Source: Pseudomonas sp. 7P_10.2_Bac1 (GTDB lineage Bacteria > Pseudomonadota > Gammaproteobacteria > Pseudomonadales > Pseudomonadaceae). From it: DNA of 64,000 nucleotides. Shown here in pieces: positions 26,375-35,194 of the stretch. Position 1 is the stretch's first letter. Each line of letters opens with the position of its first letter. Position numbers and translations under genes: made by a program. The notes under the pieces are model-generated. The model was not told the DNA's origin. It worked only from the letters and a program-made list of their open reading frames with translations, and searched no databases. Location of the stretch: positions 1 to 64,000 of the forward strand of contig NZ_JANLNV010000090.1 in the NCBI RefSeq assembly GCF_025465935.1. Direction: 5' to 3'.

Positions 26375-27103
26375 ATGTTTGGTGAACTGCTTGCCCCGCA
26401 ATACCTGCATTGGCTGTTCGATGGTTTCGTTCTCACCCTGATCCTTTCGCTGTTGACCTGCCTGGTGGCGACCGGGTTGGGGTTTTTGTTGTGCCTGGCA
26501 AGGATCTCGCCTTTGCGCATTTGGTCGTGGCCTGCACGGGCATACCTGGCGCTGTTTCGTAATACGCCGCTGCTGGTGCAGTTGTTTTTCTGGTACTTCG
26601 GGGTCACGGCGATGCTGCCCGAAGGCTGGGTAATGTGGCTCAACCAGCCGCGCAGCCTGGACCTTGGGTTGTTCGAGATTGAATGGCCGTCATTTGAGTT
26701 TCTGGCCGGATTCTGGGGCTTGATGCTCTACACCGCCGCGTTCATCTGCGAAGAGTTTCGCGCAGGCGTCAGTTCGGTTCGCCTGGAGCAACGGGCTGCG
26801 GGCTTGGCGCTGGGCTTCAAACCGGCGCAAGTGTGGCGCTACATCGTCTTCCCTCAGGCACTGCGCACCGCGCTGGGGCCATTGTTGGGGCAATACATGA
26901 ACGCCCTGAAAAACTCGTCGCTGACCATGGCCATCGGGTTGGCCGAGTTGTCTTACGCATCGCGTCAGGTCGAGACCGAGACCTTCAAGACCTTTCAGGC
27001 CTTTGGTTTCGCCACCCTGCTGTATGTGCTGAGCATTGCGTTGCTCGAAGTGATCGGGCAGTTGATTGCACGCAGCAAGTGGTACCGGCAGGGGGTGCTC
27101 TGA
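26375..27103 (+). CDS. Amino-acid ABC permease 1
   Basis: This 242-aa HisM/GlnP-type permease has a first helix at about residues 15-40 (FDGFVLTLILSLLTCLVATG), RNTPLLVQLFFWYFGV typical of polar amino-acid permeases, and the coupling loop AAGLALGFKPAQVWRYIVFP. I start at ATG 26375; an in-frame TTG eight codons upstream overlaps the terminator tail. It pairs with the next gene to form the channel. Confidence 0.88.
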   Translation: MFGELLAPQYLHWLFDGFVLTLILSLLTCLVATGLGFLLCLARISPLRIWSWPARAYLALFRNTPLLVQLFFWYFGVTAMLPEGWVMWLNQPRSLDLGLFEIEWPSFEFLAGFWGLMLYTAAFICEEFRAGVSSVRLEQRAAGLALGFKPAQVWRYIVFPQALRTALGPLLGQYMNALKNSSLTMAIGLAELSYASRQVETETFKTFQAFGFATLLYVLSIALLEVIGQLIARSKWYRQGVL

Positions 27104-27106
27104 GCC

Positions 27107-27790
27107 ATGGACTTTTCGGTCATTAGCGACAACCTGTCGTACTTTTTGCTTGGTGCTTACCCCGACGGCCCTCTGGGCGGCGCGGCCTTGACGCTGGTAC
27201 TGAGCCTGTTGTCCGGGGTGATCTCGGCCATTCTGGGTCTGGTGCTGGGCATCGCCCTGGTGATGATCCGCTCCAAAGTGCGCTGGGTGTTGCTCGGCGT
27301 GCTGGGATTTCTGCGGGCAATTCCTGTGCTGATGCTGATTTTCTGGAGCTACTTTCTGCTGCCGATCGTGTTCAACGTCGATGTACCGGCATTGGCCACG
27401 GTGGTGTGCGCCCTGTCGTTGATTGGTGGCGCGTACCTCGCGCATTCGGTATATGCCGGGATCAGCAGTTTGCCGGCCGGGCAATGGGCGGCCGGCAAGG
27501 CCTTGGGGCTGAGCACCTGGCAAGTGTTGCGCCTGATCATTTTGCCGCAAGCCCTGCCGATGATGCTGCCCTCGTTCCTCAATCAATGGATTTCATTGAT
27601 CAAGGACACCTCACTGGCGTATGTCATCGGGGTGGGTGAGTTGTCGTTTGTGGCCACCCAGGTCAGCAATCGGGTCATGGTGCATCCAACCGAGATCTTC
27701 CTGTTTGTGGCGCTGGTGTACTTCGTCTTTTGCAGCAGCCTGGACCTGATCGCCAACCGGTTGGTCAAGCCCAAGGCCCTGCATCGATAA
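27107..27790 (+). CDS. Amino-acid ABC permease 2
   Basis: This 227-aa permease of the same family has helices at about 20-50, 60-85 and further on, and the loop AAGKALGLSTWQVLRLIILP. It starts 3 bases after the stop of permease 1, so the two are co-translated. No ATP-binding subunit gene follows; the complex must use an ATPase encoded elsewhere. Confidence 0.88.
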   Translation: MDFSVISDNLSYFLLGAYPDGPLGGAALTLVLSLLSGVISAILGLVLGIALVMIRSKVRWVLLGVLGFLRAIPVLMLIFWSYFLLPIVFNVDVPALATVVCALSLIGGAYLAHSVYAGISSLPAGQWAAGKALGLSTWQVLRLIILPQALPMMLPSFLNQWISLIKDTSLAYVIGVGELSFVATQVSNRVMVHPTEIFLFVALVYFVFCSSLDLIANRLVKPKALHR

Positions 27791-27931
27791 CTACGGTGAC
27801 AACGTTGCCATAACTATGTACCGCATGCAGGGGGCCAATAGGCGATTCAATAGGTCATCGAAAGGTTTGGCCGGCCGAATTTCTCACAGCATGAAGCTGG
27901 ATAGGCCGGCTGTATTAAATGGAGTTTTACC

Positions 27932-28303
27932 TTGAACATGATCGAAAAAAATGACGTACCGGCCGTGAAAGGCAAAGCGCCGGCTGGTGCTTTCAACGCT
28001 CAAGTGCGCGACTTTCTGAATGAACGGCTCAAGCATCACGGCGCCCACTGCGAGCAACTCTACATCACCACGGTTCACAGTGTGATCGAGCCCAAGGTGA
28101 CGCACAGTCAAGATTTGCTTGCACTGGGCAATGACACCCTGGAATGGGAGACCGTGCAAACCCATACCCATGGTTTGGTCGGAATTTTCAGCAAGCACGG
28201 AACATTCGAAGACGAGCACCGCTTCAGCAAACTGAGCTTCTATGATGTTGAAAAGCTCATGCAGGACTTGCTGGATGAAGCCCGGCATAAGTGGTTTGAC
28301 TGA
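27932..28303 (+). CDS. Conserved-looking protein of unknown function, 123 aa
   Basis: I do not recognise this protein. It is soluble, with no signal peptide or membrane segment, acidic/His-rich in places (LKHHGAHCEQLY, QTHTHGLVGIFSKHG) and ends DEARHKWFD. A TTG start at 27932 has ideal spacing (7 bases) to GGAG at 27921; ATG 27938 would give 121 aa. A short inverted repeat (GGCCGGCC near 27870 and AGGCCGGCT near 27903) precedes it. It stands alone between transporter and iron genes. Confidence 0.6.
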   Translation: MNMIEKNDVPAVKGKAPAGAFNAQVRDFLNERLKHHGAHCEQLYITTVHSVIEPKVTHSQDLLALGNDTLEWETVQTHTHGLVGIFSKHGTFEDEHRFSKLSFYDVEKLMQDLLDEARHKWFD

Positions 28304-28392
28304 CCTAGACGTATAGCGGCGCACCCATCCCTCTGGGCGCGTGCTCGCCCCACGGTCTTTTGATTGTTAAAAGAGCGCGGGGCGCGCCATGT

Positions 28393-28728
28393 TCAGGACA
28401 GGGTATTGATCACCGCCCACGCCGGGGCAAACCCCAACGGCAGCCACACCGCCATGCGCGCGCGGTATGGCAGGAGCATCAGCAAGGCGAAGCCACTGAG
28501 CGAGATCAGGCCGAACCAGCCAATCGGGCCCATTGCCCAACCCCAGGCCAGGCCGCAAAAGTAGAAACTCAACACCAGGCTCAACCACCCGGCGCCGCGC
28601 AAGGCACGGCGCAGCCCAGCTGAAGGTGGCTTGTTCCAGACTTGTTTATAGTGACGCTCAAGCCCCTGGCACAGAGCAAGCATGCCGATATAGGCAAATG
28701 CCCAGGCCGCAAAATAATCCGCCAGCAT
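28393..28728 (-). CDS. DUF3325 family membrane protein
   Basis: This 111-aa protein has predicted helices at about residues 5-20, 45-70 and 75-105 (SLVLSFYFCGLAWGW, WFGLISLSGFALLMLLPY). Small DUF3325 proteins accompany PepSY and DUF3649 genes next to siderophore receptors in Pseudomonas and are thought to be part of inner-membrane iron handling. It begins just after the PepSY gene stop and is the last gene of the operon. Confidence 0.78.
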   Translation of the reverse strand: MLADYFAAWAFAYIGMLALCQGLERHYKQVWNKPPSAGLRRALRGAGWLSLVLSFYFCGLAWGWAMGPIGWFGLISLSGFALLMLLPYRARMAVWLPLGFAPAWAVINTLS

Positions 28729-28729
28729 G

Positions 28730-30268
28730 TCAGTTCACCTCCGCCAGCACGGGCGCTTTTTTGCGCGGTACCCGTTCAACTTGGGGTTGCGATACTTTCC
28801 AGCACGCCCACAACAGCATCGCGCCCAACGCCATGGACGTGAGCTCGACGCCCATGCGGCTGGACAACGCCCACGGCGAATCAACGGCAAACAGGCTGAG
28901 CAGCGGCAAACTCAGGCACAGCACACCCGCCAACGCCAATTGCTCACGCCAGGCGTGCATGCGAGGGCGAAGCAAGGCATGCAAGAGGCTCAAGGCCCAT
29001 ACCCCGAAAAACACAGTCAACTCGGTATCCGGACGCTCGGTCATGCCTGCCGGTAACAAATGATTGCCCCACATGAAAGCGATGCACGCCAGGCTCAAGC
29101 CCGCCATCACGGTCACGTTGACGGCTTCGATCACGTGATAAAGCCCCTGTGCAACCCGGCTTTCGCTGGCGTATTTACGACGCCGCTTGACCGTGAACAG
29201 CACCAGCCCGGTGGCGATCATGGCGCTGCTGATCAGCCCGCAGACGAAGTACACCCAGCGCATCGGATAGCCCCCAAACTGGGCAAAGTGCATCCCGGAG
29301 ATCACCCGATGCGTGAGCACCGAGGCGCGCATTTCGGTCGGCCCGGACAATTGCTCGCCGGTCACCCCGTCAAAGCGCATGCCGCCGCCCTTGATCAAGG
29401 CAATCCGGTTGCCCAGGATCGGGCGAATCTGGATCACCGCGTCGCTCTTGCCGGGGTTGGTGATGCTCACGCCGCTCAACGGCCCCATGACATCGCGAGC
29501 CTTGGCCAGTAACGGCCCGAGGGCCACCAGCGGGGCCGGTTCAACCGCCGCTGGGCGCTGGGCTTCAACCACTGCCGGCGCTGGGTCCTGAGCCTTGAAA
29601 AAGGCATCGCGATCGCCATCGAACAGCGCATCCATGGCCGCTGGCATATAGATCACGAGAAAAATAGCCAACCCGCTGTAGGTAATCATCAAGTGAAACG
29701 GCAGCAACAACACGGCGCTGGCGTTATGAGCATCGAGCCACGAGCGCTGGCCTTTGGCGGGCCGGAAGGTGAAGAACTCCTTGAAGAATTTCTTGTGAAT
29801 CACAATCCCGCTGATCAGTGCTGCGAGCATGCCCATGGCCAACGCACCAACCACGTAGATACCCAGCATGCCGGGCATGAACAGGGTGAAGTGGAACAGG
29901 AAAAAGAATCGCCCACCCGCCGACTCGCGCACTGGCAAGACGTCTCCGGTGTTCGGATCCAGGGTCACTGACACGCCGTCACGCCGCCCGCCGGTCGAAG
30001 CGCGCAGTTCGGGCGAACGCTCATTGGGCAGGCTGATGCCCCACTGTTTGGCATCGGCCTTGTGTTCGTGCAAATACGCCAGCGCACGCTCCGCCGCCTG
30101 CTCGTCGGTCAAGTGATGGGCGGGCAATTCGGGGTGCATCCAGTTGTCGATCTCTTGATCGAACACGGCCAGGCTGCCGGTCAGAAAGATCGCAAACAAT
30201 AGCCAGCCAACGATCAGCCCGCCCCAGGTGTGTAGCCAGGCCAACGATTGGGTGAGGGTCTGCTTCAT
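28730..30268 (-). CDS. PepSY-associated membrane protein (iron-uptake linked)
   Basis: This 512-aa protein starts MKQTLTQSLAWLHTWGGLIV, the family opening helix with conserved HTWGGL. It has a large periplasmic PepSY-type region between helices and further helices near residues 155-180, 205-235, 345-370 and the C-terminus. PepSY_TM proteins next to ferric-siderophore receptors are believed to reduce or handle iron at the inner membrane. I chose ATG at 30268 because it overlaps the DUF3649 stop (ATGA) and gives the family N-terminus; the open frame runs 35 codons further upstream inside that gene. Confidence 0.85.
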   Translation of the reverse strand: MKQTLTQSLAWLHTWGGLIVGWLLFAIFLTGSLAVFDQEIDNWMHPELPAHHLTDEQAAERALAYLHEHKADAKQWGISLPNERSPELRASTGGRRDGVSVTLDPNTGDVLPVRESAGGRFFFLFHFTLFMPGMLGIYVVGALAMGMLAALISGIVIHKKFFKEFFTFRPAKGQRSWLDAHNASAVLLLPFHLMITYSGLAIFLVIYMPAAMDALFDGDRDAFFKAQDPAPAVVEAQRPAAVEPAPLVALGPLLAKARDVMGPLSGVSITNPGKSDAVIQIRPILGNRIALIKGGGMRFDGVTGEQLSGPTEMRASVLTHRVISGMHFAQFGGYPMRWVYFVCGLISSAMIATGLVLFTVKRRRKYASESRVAQGLYHVIEAVNVTVMAGLSLACIAFMWGNHLLPAGMTERPDTELTVFFGVWALSLLHALLRPRMHAWREQLALAGVLCLSLPLLSLFAVDSPWALSSRMGVELTSMALGAMLLWACWKVSQPQVERVPRKKAPVLAEVN

Positions 30269-30555
30269 GCGAGTCGCTCCAGCAATTGCGGCCAAAAGCC
30301 GATCGCGGCCAGTGGTAGCGCCAGTACCGCGCCCATCCACGCTGACCACTGATGGCGGGCAATGAAAGCCCACAAAATGGCGCAGGTGTAGACCGCAAAC
30401 GACAACAGGCTGGCGACCAGCATTGAGTCCACATTGTCCAGCGGTAACACCCGCGCCAGCGCCGCCGTGAAGGCGTAGGTAAAGACATAGCCGCCCACCA
30501 TCGCAGCCAGTGCACGAGACAGAATCGGCATCCAGGCCGACGATGCAAGTTTCAT
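30265..30555 (-). CDS. DUF3649 family membrane protein
   Basis: This 96-aa protein has about three helices (residues 10-35, 40-65, 68-90; MVGGYVFTYAFTAALARVLP, MLVASLLSFAVYTCAILWAF). DUF3649 proteins are found in iron-uptake operons together with PepSY and DUF3325 proteins, as here. It overlaps the next gene by four bases. Confidence 0.8.
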   Translation of the reverse strand: MKLASSAWMPILSRALAAMVGGYVFTYAFTAALARVLPLDNVDSMLVASLLSFAVYTCAILWAFIARHQWSAWMGAVLALPLAAIGFWPQLLERLA

Positions 30556-30612
30556 CTGTTCAATCCTTCATCAGCCCCAGCCACGGTTTTGCCAGAGCCC
30601 TAATGCGACAAC

Positions 30613-30638
30613 GGCGCGACACCCTGAGGTGTCGCGCC
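30613..30638 (-). terminator. Hairpin after the siderophore receptor gene
   Basis: GGCGCGACACC (30613-30623) and GGTGTCGCGCC (30628-30638) form a perfect 11-bp stem with a 4-base loop. There is no T-run, so it may act as mRNA stabiliser or partial terminator between the receptor and the DUF3649-PepSY-DUF3325 genes. Confidence 0.6.
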
Positions 30639-30660
30639 TGTTATGACCCCAAAGGAGCTA

Positions 30661-32919
30661 TCAGAACGAAGTGGTCACCGACGCAAAGTAAGCACGGCCC
30701 GCTTCGTTGTAAGTCTGGGCGCCCGCTTCGTCAGCGTTGCCCTTGCGGTACAGCTGCTTGTCGAACAGGTTGTTGATGCCCACCCGCACACTGAAATGCT
30801 TGTTGAATTCATACCCGCTGCTCAGCCCCACCAGACCGTACGGATCAACCGACTGTTGTACCGATTTGTCGAGAGACTGGTTGGCGCGCATGTTGTACTT
30901 CGGCGCTTTCTGCTCGCCGTAATACGTGCCGTTGAGCTGGAACGACAGCTTCTCGGTGACATACCAATCCAAAGTGGAGTTAAGCGTGTACTTGGGAATG
31001 ATACTCAATGGCTCGCCAGTTTTCTTGTCTTTGCTGTCGATCATGTAGGTCAGGTTGGTGTTCCAGTCCAGATCCTCGCGCAAATTGACGAACAGGTTGC
31101 CCTCAATACCCTGCACGAGTGCCTTGCCACTGTTTTCCCATTGCAAGACACGACGCCCGTTGGGCAGGCGGAAAGCTGTCTCGTTGCTGGCGTTGATCTT
31201 GTTCTGGTAGTCGTTGCGGAAGTACGTCGCACTGGTGCGCCAGTTACCTTTGTCGAACGCCAGGCCAATCTCTTTGTTGATGCTGATTTCAGGGCGCAGA
31301 TCCGGGTTACCCACCAGGTAGCACCCGCCGATGTTGGCTTCTACCGAACTGCAACCATTACCACGGCTATACAACAGGTAGTTGGGGTTGGACTGGTACA
31401 GGTTCGGGGTTTTGTAGGCCCGGGCGATACCGCCCTTGAGGCTCAGCTCATCCGTGATCTGGTGCGAAGCGTTGAGGCTCGGGCTCCAGTTGCCGCCGAA
31501 CTTGTTGTGGTGGTCGTAGCGCAAACCGGGCGTGATGATGGTTTTTGCCCCGGCCTCGACGTTGTCTTCGACGTAAAAGGCGTAGCTGTTGGCGGTGGTT
31601 TTGGTCTGGCTACGGTTTGTTCCCGGAATACCCGCACTGCCATCGGCGCCCGGGTCCCAGCTTTGTGGGCGCAACGAGCCCGGATCATTCAGCGATTCGT
31701 ACAGGTATTCGCCACCCAGGGTCAGTACCTGGTGGGTGTAAAAGTCCAGCGGCAAGTTCACTTCGGCCTTGGCGCGGGTGTTGCGCAAGCGCGACTGGAA
31801 ACTACCGGCGCTTTCTGACGGAGCACCTTCACCATAGCCTGCCAGGCCTTCGTTCAAGCGCGAGTTACGCGTCAGGTCATGGCTCAACATGGCCATGGTG
31901 GTACCCCAGTCAAACGAGCCATTGTGGGTCGCCGAGAAGGTGCTGCGCTGCAGAATACTGGTTTCCTTGCCGTACAGACTGTTAACAAAATCGCCGCCGC
32001 TGTTGAGCATGGTGTCACCGGCGTAGATATTGCCCTGACGGCTGTAACTGGCCTCCAGGTCGAGCGATTGTTCCGGGGTGAACTGCCAGCTCAGCAGGCC
32101 GTTGACGTCCTTGTTGCGCACCCCCTCACGCCCCGCCACGACGCTGTCGGTAGAGGCCTGTTGAGCGGTGTTGATCCGCGCATCGTCGGCGTCGGTTTTG
32201 CTCAGGCCGCCATACACACGAAACACCAGATCGTCGGTGATCGGGCCACTGAGGTTGAAGTTGGTGCGCTTGCTGATGCCTTCTGCGCTGTCATCTGGTG
32301 ACAGGTAGTAAGCGGTCAAGGAGCCGGAGAGCTTATCGGTCGGGCGTTTGGTGATGATGTTGACCACCCCGCCCATGGCGCCGGAGCCGTATCGGGCAGC
32401 GGCCGGGCCACGCAGAATTTCAATGCGCTCGACTTCTTCGGCCGGCACCCAGTTGGTTTCACCACGGGTATCACGGTCGCCGCTCCAGCCATAGCGCTGG
32501 GCGTTACGCGAAGAAGACGGTTTGCCGTCGATCAGGATCAAGGTGTTTTCCGGGCCCATGCCACGCAAGTCAATCTGGCGGTTGTTGCCGCGAGCGCCAC
32601 TGGAACTGTTACCGGTGAGGTTCACGCCCGGCTCACGACGAATAATGTCGGAAAGATCGTTGGCCGGCGGACGCTTTTTGATGTCTTCAGCGGTGATGAT
32701 CGACACCCCAGGTGCCTGCTTCAGTTCTTCGGCAGCGGTACCCAACACGCGGGTTTCTTCCAGTTGCAGCGCCTGCTTGCTGCCATCTACCGGCAGATCG
32801 CTGGCCTCCACGGGTACTTCATCGCGTTCACGCTCCAGCGCGTCGGCAAGCAAAGTCGGTGAAGCAAGTGCGGCCACGATAGCCAAAGAGAAATGACTGC
32901 GTTTGAATCGAGACGACAT
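30661..32919 (-). CDS. pfeA: Ferric enterobactin-type TonB-dependent receptor (PfeA/FepA-like)
   Basis: This 752-aa outer-membrane receptor imports a ferric catecholate siderophore. It has a signal peptide (about residues 1-27, FSLAIVAALASPTLLADA), TonB-box-like EETRVLGTAAEE, and the characteristic plug block LKQAPGVSIITAEDIKKRPP followed by GVNLTGNSSSGARGNNRQID, which I recall from Pseudomonas PfeA. Other FepA-type traits are RYGWSGDRDTRGETNWVPAE and the terminal TSF. The family length is about 746 aa. Candidate Fur boxes lie 115-170 bp upstream. No two-component system (PfeR-PfeS) is seen beside it. Confidence 0.88.
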   Translation of the reverse strand: MSSRFKRSHFSLAIVAALASPTLLADALERERDEVPVEASDLPVDGSKQALQLEETRVLGTAAEELKQAPGVSIITAEDIKKRPPANDLSDIIRREPGVNLTGNSSSGARGNNRQIDLRGMGPENTLILIDGKPSSSRNAQRYGWSGDRDTRGETNWVPAEEVERIEILRGPAAARYGSGAMGGVVNIITKRPTDKLSGSLTAYYLSPDDSAEGISKRTNFNLSGPITDDLVFRVYGGLSKTDADDARINTAQQASTDSVVAGREGVRNKDVNGLLSWQFTPEQSLDLEASYSRQGNIYAGDTMLNSGGDFVNSLYGKETSILQRSTFSATHNGSFDWGTTMAMLSHDLTRNSRLNEGLAGYGEGAPSESAGSFQSRLRNTRAKAEVNLPLDFYTHQVLTLGGEYLYESLNDPGSLRPQSWDPGADGSAGIPGTNRSQTKTTANSYAFYVEDNVEAGAKTIITPGLRYDHHNKFGGNWSPSLNASHQITDELSLKGGIARAYKTPNLYQSNPNYLLYSRGNGCSSVEANIGGCYLVGNPDLRPEISINKEIGLAFDKGNWRTSATYFRNDYQNKINASNETAFRLPNGRRVLQWENSGKALVQGIEGNLFVNLREDLDWNTNLTYMIDSKDKKTGEPLSIIPKYTLNSTLDWYVTEKLSFQLNGTYYGEQKAPKYNMRANQSLDKSVQQSVDPYGLVGLSSGYEFNKHFSVRVGINNLFDKQLYRKGNADEAGAQTYNEAGRAYFASVTTSF

Positions 32920-33034
32920 GTCCAGTTAATCCTTAACGATGGAGTGTGCTTTGCAGGCCTGAATCCGGGTGGCTGCAGCACGATTCCTTGAAAGGATCTC
33001 GCCTCGCCTCGCTACCCCCGGCACTGCCAAGGGC

Positions 33035-33053
33035 GACAATAGTAACCATTCTC
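33035..33053 (-). promoter_or_regulatory. Candidate Fur box 1 upstream of the receptor
   Basis: Read on the minus strand, GAGAATGGTTACTATTGTC matches the 19-bp Fur consensus GATAATGATAATCATTATC at 13 positions by my count. It lies 116 bp before the pfeA-like start. Confidence 0.55.
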
Positions 33054-33068
33054 AAATGAGAGTAAAGC

Positions 33069-33087
33069 GCGAATGGTAATAATCCTC
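33069..33087 (-). promoter_or_regulatory. Candidate Fur box 2 upstream of the receptor
   Basis: GCGAATGGTAATAATCCTC (plus strand) matches the Fur consensus at 13 of 19 positions by my count. Two sites 34 bp apart would fit iron-repressed expression of the minus-strand operon. Confidence 0.5.
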
Positions 33088-33214
33088 ACTCGAGAATTCC
33101 TCCGATCCCTTTGTTTTAAGGGCTTGTCCTACAAAAAAATAATTTAAAACCGATTGCCAAATACGTCACATCCTGAGAAAAACCCGGCCATTCTCAATTT
33201 TCGGGTGCACCAGC

Positions 33215-33556
33215 ATGAACAACGAACTCCAGATCACCGACCTTGTCGTGGGCGAAGGCAAAGCCGCCGTCAAAGGCGCACTGATCACCACGCAGTACAC
33301 CGGTTGGCTCACCGATGGCACGGTATTCGACTCCTCATTCGAGCGCGGCAAGCCGTTCCAGTGCGTGATTGGCACAGGCCGAGTCATCAAGGGATGGGAT
33401 CAGGGCCTGATCGGCATGAAGGTCGGCGGCAAGCGCAAACTGCAGGTTCCTGCACACTTGGCCTATGGTGAAAGAAGCATGGGGGCGCACATCAAGCCGA
33501 ACTCCGACCTCACATTTGAGATCGAACTGCTCGAAGTGCTCACGCGAGACGATTAA
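33215..33556 (+). CDS. FKBP-type peptidyl-prolyl isomerase
   Basis: This 113-aa single-domain FKBP has the motifs GALITTQYTGWLTDGTVFDS, GRVIKGWDQGLIGMKVGGKR, HLAYGERSMGAHIKPNSDLT and FEIELLEV. It is cytoplasmic (no signal peptide) and catalyses prolyl bond isomerisation in folding proteins. It is close to full family length. The preceding gap is shared with the divergent pfeA-like gene. Confidence 0.92.
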   Translation: MNNELQITDLVVGEGKAAVKGALITTQYTGWLTDGTVFDSSFERGKPFQCVIGTGRVIKGWDQGLIGMKVGGKRKLQVPAHLAYGERSMGAHIKPNSDLTFEIELLEVLTRDD

Positions 33557-33589
33557 CACATCGTTCTATTTTTGGGGAGTTAAGCGTTG

Positions 33590-34699
33590 GTGAATCGATT
33601 TTTCATGCAAATATTGACGCTTTCTCTGCCCATTGTGATCGTCGGGTGCAGCAGCCAAAGCACTCAAACGCACCCCAGCCGCACACCCGAGCAGACGCGT
33701 GCGCGGTTGCTTCAACTGTTGCCCGCCAACGTTCAGGATCGCCAGGGCTGGGCCAACGACATTAATACCGCCTTCGCGGCGCAAAAGCTTGAGCCCAACG
33801 ACGAAAACCTGTGTTCGGTGCTGGCAGTCACCGAACAGGAGTCGACGTTTCAAGCCGACCCTGCGGTGCCCAACCTGGCCAAGATTGCCCGCAGCGAAAT
33901 CAATCGCCGAGCGGGGAAACTGCACATTCCGGAATTCGTGGTGCGCAGTGCGCTTAATATCACCTCGCCCACAGGCAAAACCTATAACCAGCGCCTCGAT
34001 GCGGCACGCACCGAAGGCCAACTGAGCGCCATCTTCGATGACTTCATTGGCATGGTGCCGCTGGGCAAAAACCTGTTCGGCAGCCTCAACCCGGTGCACA
34101 CCGGTGGGCCGATGCAAGTCAGCATCGCCTTCGCCGAGAAGCACGCACAAGACTATCCGTACCCGATACCCGACTCGATCCGCCACGAAGTCTTCACCCG
34201 TCGTGGCGGCATGTACTTCGGTACCGCCCACTTGCTGGGCTACCCGGTCGATTACCCACAATCGCTGTATCGCTTTGCCGACTTCAACGCGGGTTGGTAC
34301 GCCAGTCGCAACGCCGCATTTCAAAATGCCGTGAGCCAGGTTTCAGGCATCAAGCTGGCGCTGGATGGTGACGTGACCATCCCCGGTTCCTACGACGTCG
34401 GTTCGACCGAACGCGCCGTTCGGGTATTGGCCAAACCTTTAGGCTTGAACAACAACCAGATCCGTCAACAGTTGCTCAAAGCTGACATCCTTGAGTTTGA
34501 CCAGACCGAGGTCTACCGCAAGGTCTTCGCACTGGCCGATCGCCAGCAGGGCAAGGCGCTACCACGCGCCGTGCTGCCGGGCATCACCCTGCAAAGCCCC
34601 AAGATCACCCGCAACCTGACCACCGCCTGGTTCGCCCAGCGCGTAGATGACCGCCGCCAGCGCTGCATGAACAAGGCGAAGTCGTTGCCCGAGAGATGA
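33590..34699 (+). CDS. DUF1615 lipoprotein
   Basis: This roughly 369-aa protein has a lipoprotein signal (helix ILTLSLPIVIV and lipobox IVGC at about residues 16-19), so it is anchored in an envelope membrane. The rest matches the DUF1615 pattern as I recall it, with CSVLAVTEQESTFQADPAVP, NPVHTGGPMQVSIAFAE and RRGGMYFGTAHLLGYP; the EQES and GPMQVS segments recall a lysozyme-like fold, but this is not certain. I choose GTG 33590 (SD GGGGAG, 10-base spacing); TTG 33587 and ATG 33605 are alternatives. Confidence 0.78.
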   Translation: MNRFFMQILTLSLPIVIVGCSSQSTQTHPSRTPEQTRARLLQLLPANVQDRQGWANDINTAFAAQKLEPNDENLCSVLAVTEQESTFQADPAVPNLAKIARSEINRRAGKLHIPEFVVRSALNITSPTGKTYNQRLDAARTEGQLSAIFDDFIGMVPLGKNLFGSLNPVHTGGPMQVSIAFAEKHAQDYPYPIPDSIRHEVFTRRGGMYFGTAHLLGYPVDYPQSLYRFADFNAGWYASRNAAFQNAVSQVSGIKLALDGDVTIPGSYDVGSTERAVRVLAKPLGLNNNQIRQQLLKADILEFDQTEVYRKVFALADRQQGKALPRAVLPGITLQSPKITRNLTTAWFAQRVDDRRQRCMNKAKSLPER

Positions 34700-34792
34700 C
34701 GAAAATCCTTGATCAGTTCGCATACGAATAGATTGGTTGTAATTGTCCAGATGCGGTGTAGGCTTACAAGTATCAACACTTTGGAGGCCGTC

Positions 34793-35194
34793 ATGCATTT
34801 AGTCGCCCATAACGCACAACCTGATATCACCAGCGGTGATGCAGGCCGCGTGGCCCTGACCTTCTTTTTCAATTTGATGGAGCATTGGGGCTGCAGCAAA
34901 GATCAGCAATGCACCCTGCTCGGCTCTATCGGCAACACCACCTACTTCAAATACAAAAAGCTGCCGAATGTACGCCTGCCCCACGACACCCTTGAGCGCA
35001 TTTCCTATCTCATGGGCGTGCACAAAGCACTGCGGATCCTGTTCAGTAATCAGCCTGAGCGCGCTTATGAATGGGTGCACAAAGCTAATACCGCGCCACC
35101 GTTCAATGGCCAAAGTGCCCTCAATTATATGCTTGGCGGCCAAGTGGTCGATCTCGCTGACGTGCGGCGCTATCTGGACGGGGTGCGTGGCTGA
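34793..35194 (+). CDS. Xre/MbcA/ParS-type antitoxin
   Basis: This 133-aa protein has an N-terminal Xre-like part (LMEHWGCSKDQQCTLLGSIG with DTLERISYLMGVHKALRILF) and the C-terminal DUF2384-type segment ending NYMLGGQVVDLADVRRYLDG. Such antitoxins bind and neutralise the RES toxin encoded directly downstream and autoregulate. ATG 34793 has a perfect GGAGG SD; an in-frame ATG 28 codons upstream has none. It overlaps the toxin start by one base. Confidence 0.88.
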   Translation: MHLVAHNAQPDITSGDAGRVALTFFFNLMEHWGCSKDQQCTLLGSIGNTTYFKYKKLPNVRLPHDTLERISYLMGVHKALRILFSNQPERAYEWVHKANTAPPFNGQSALNYMLGGQVVDLADVRRYLDGVRG

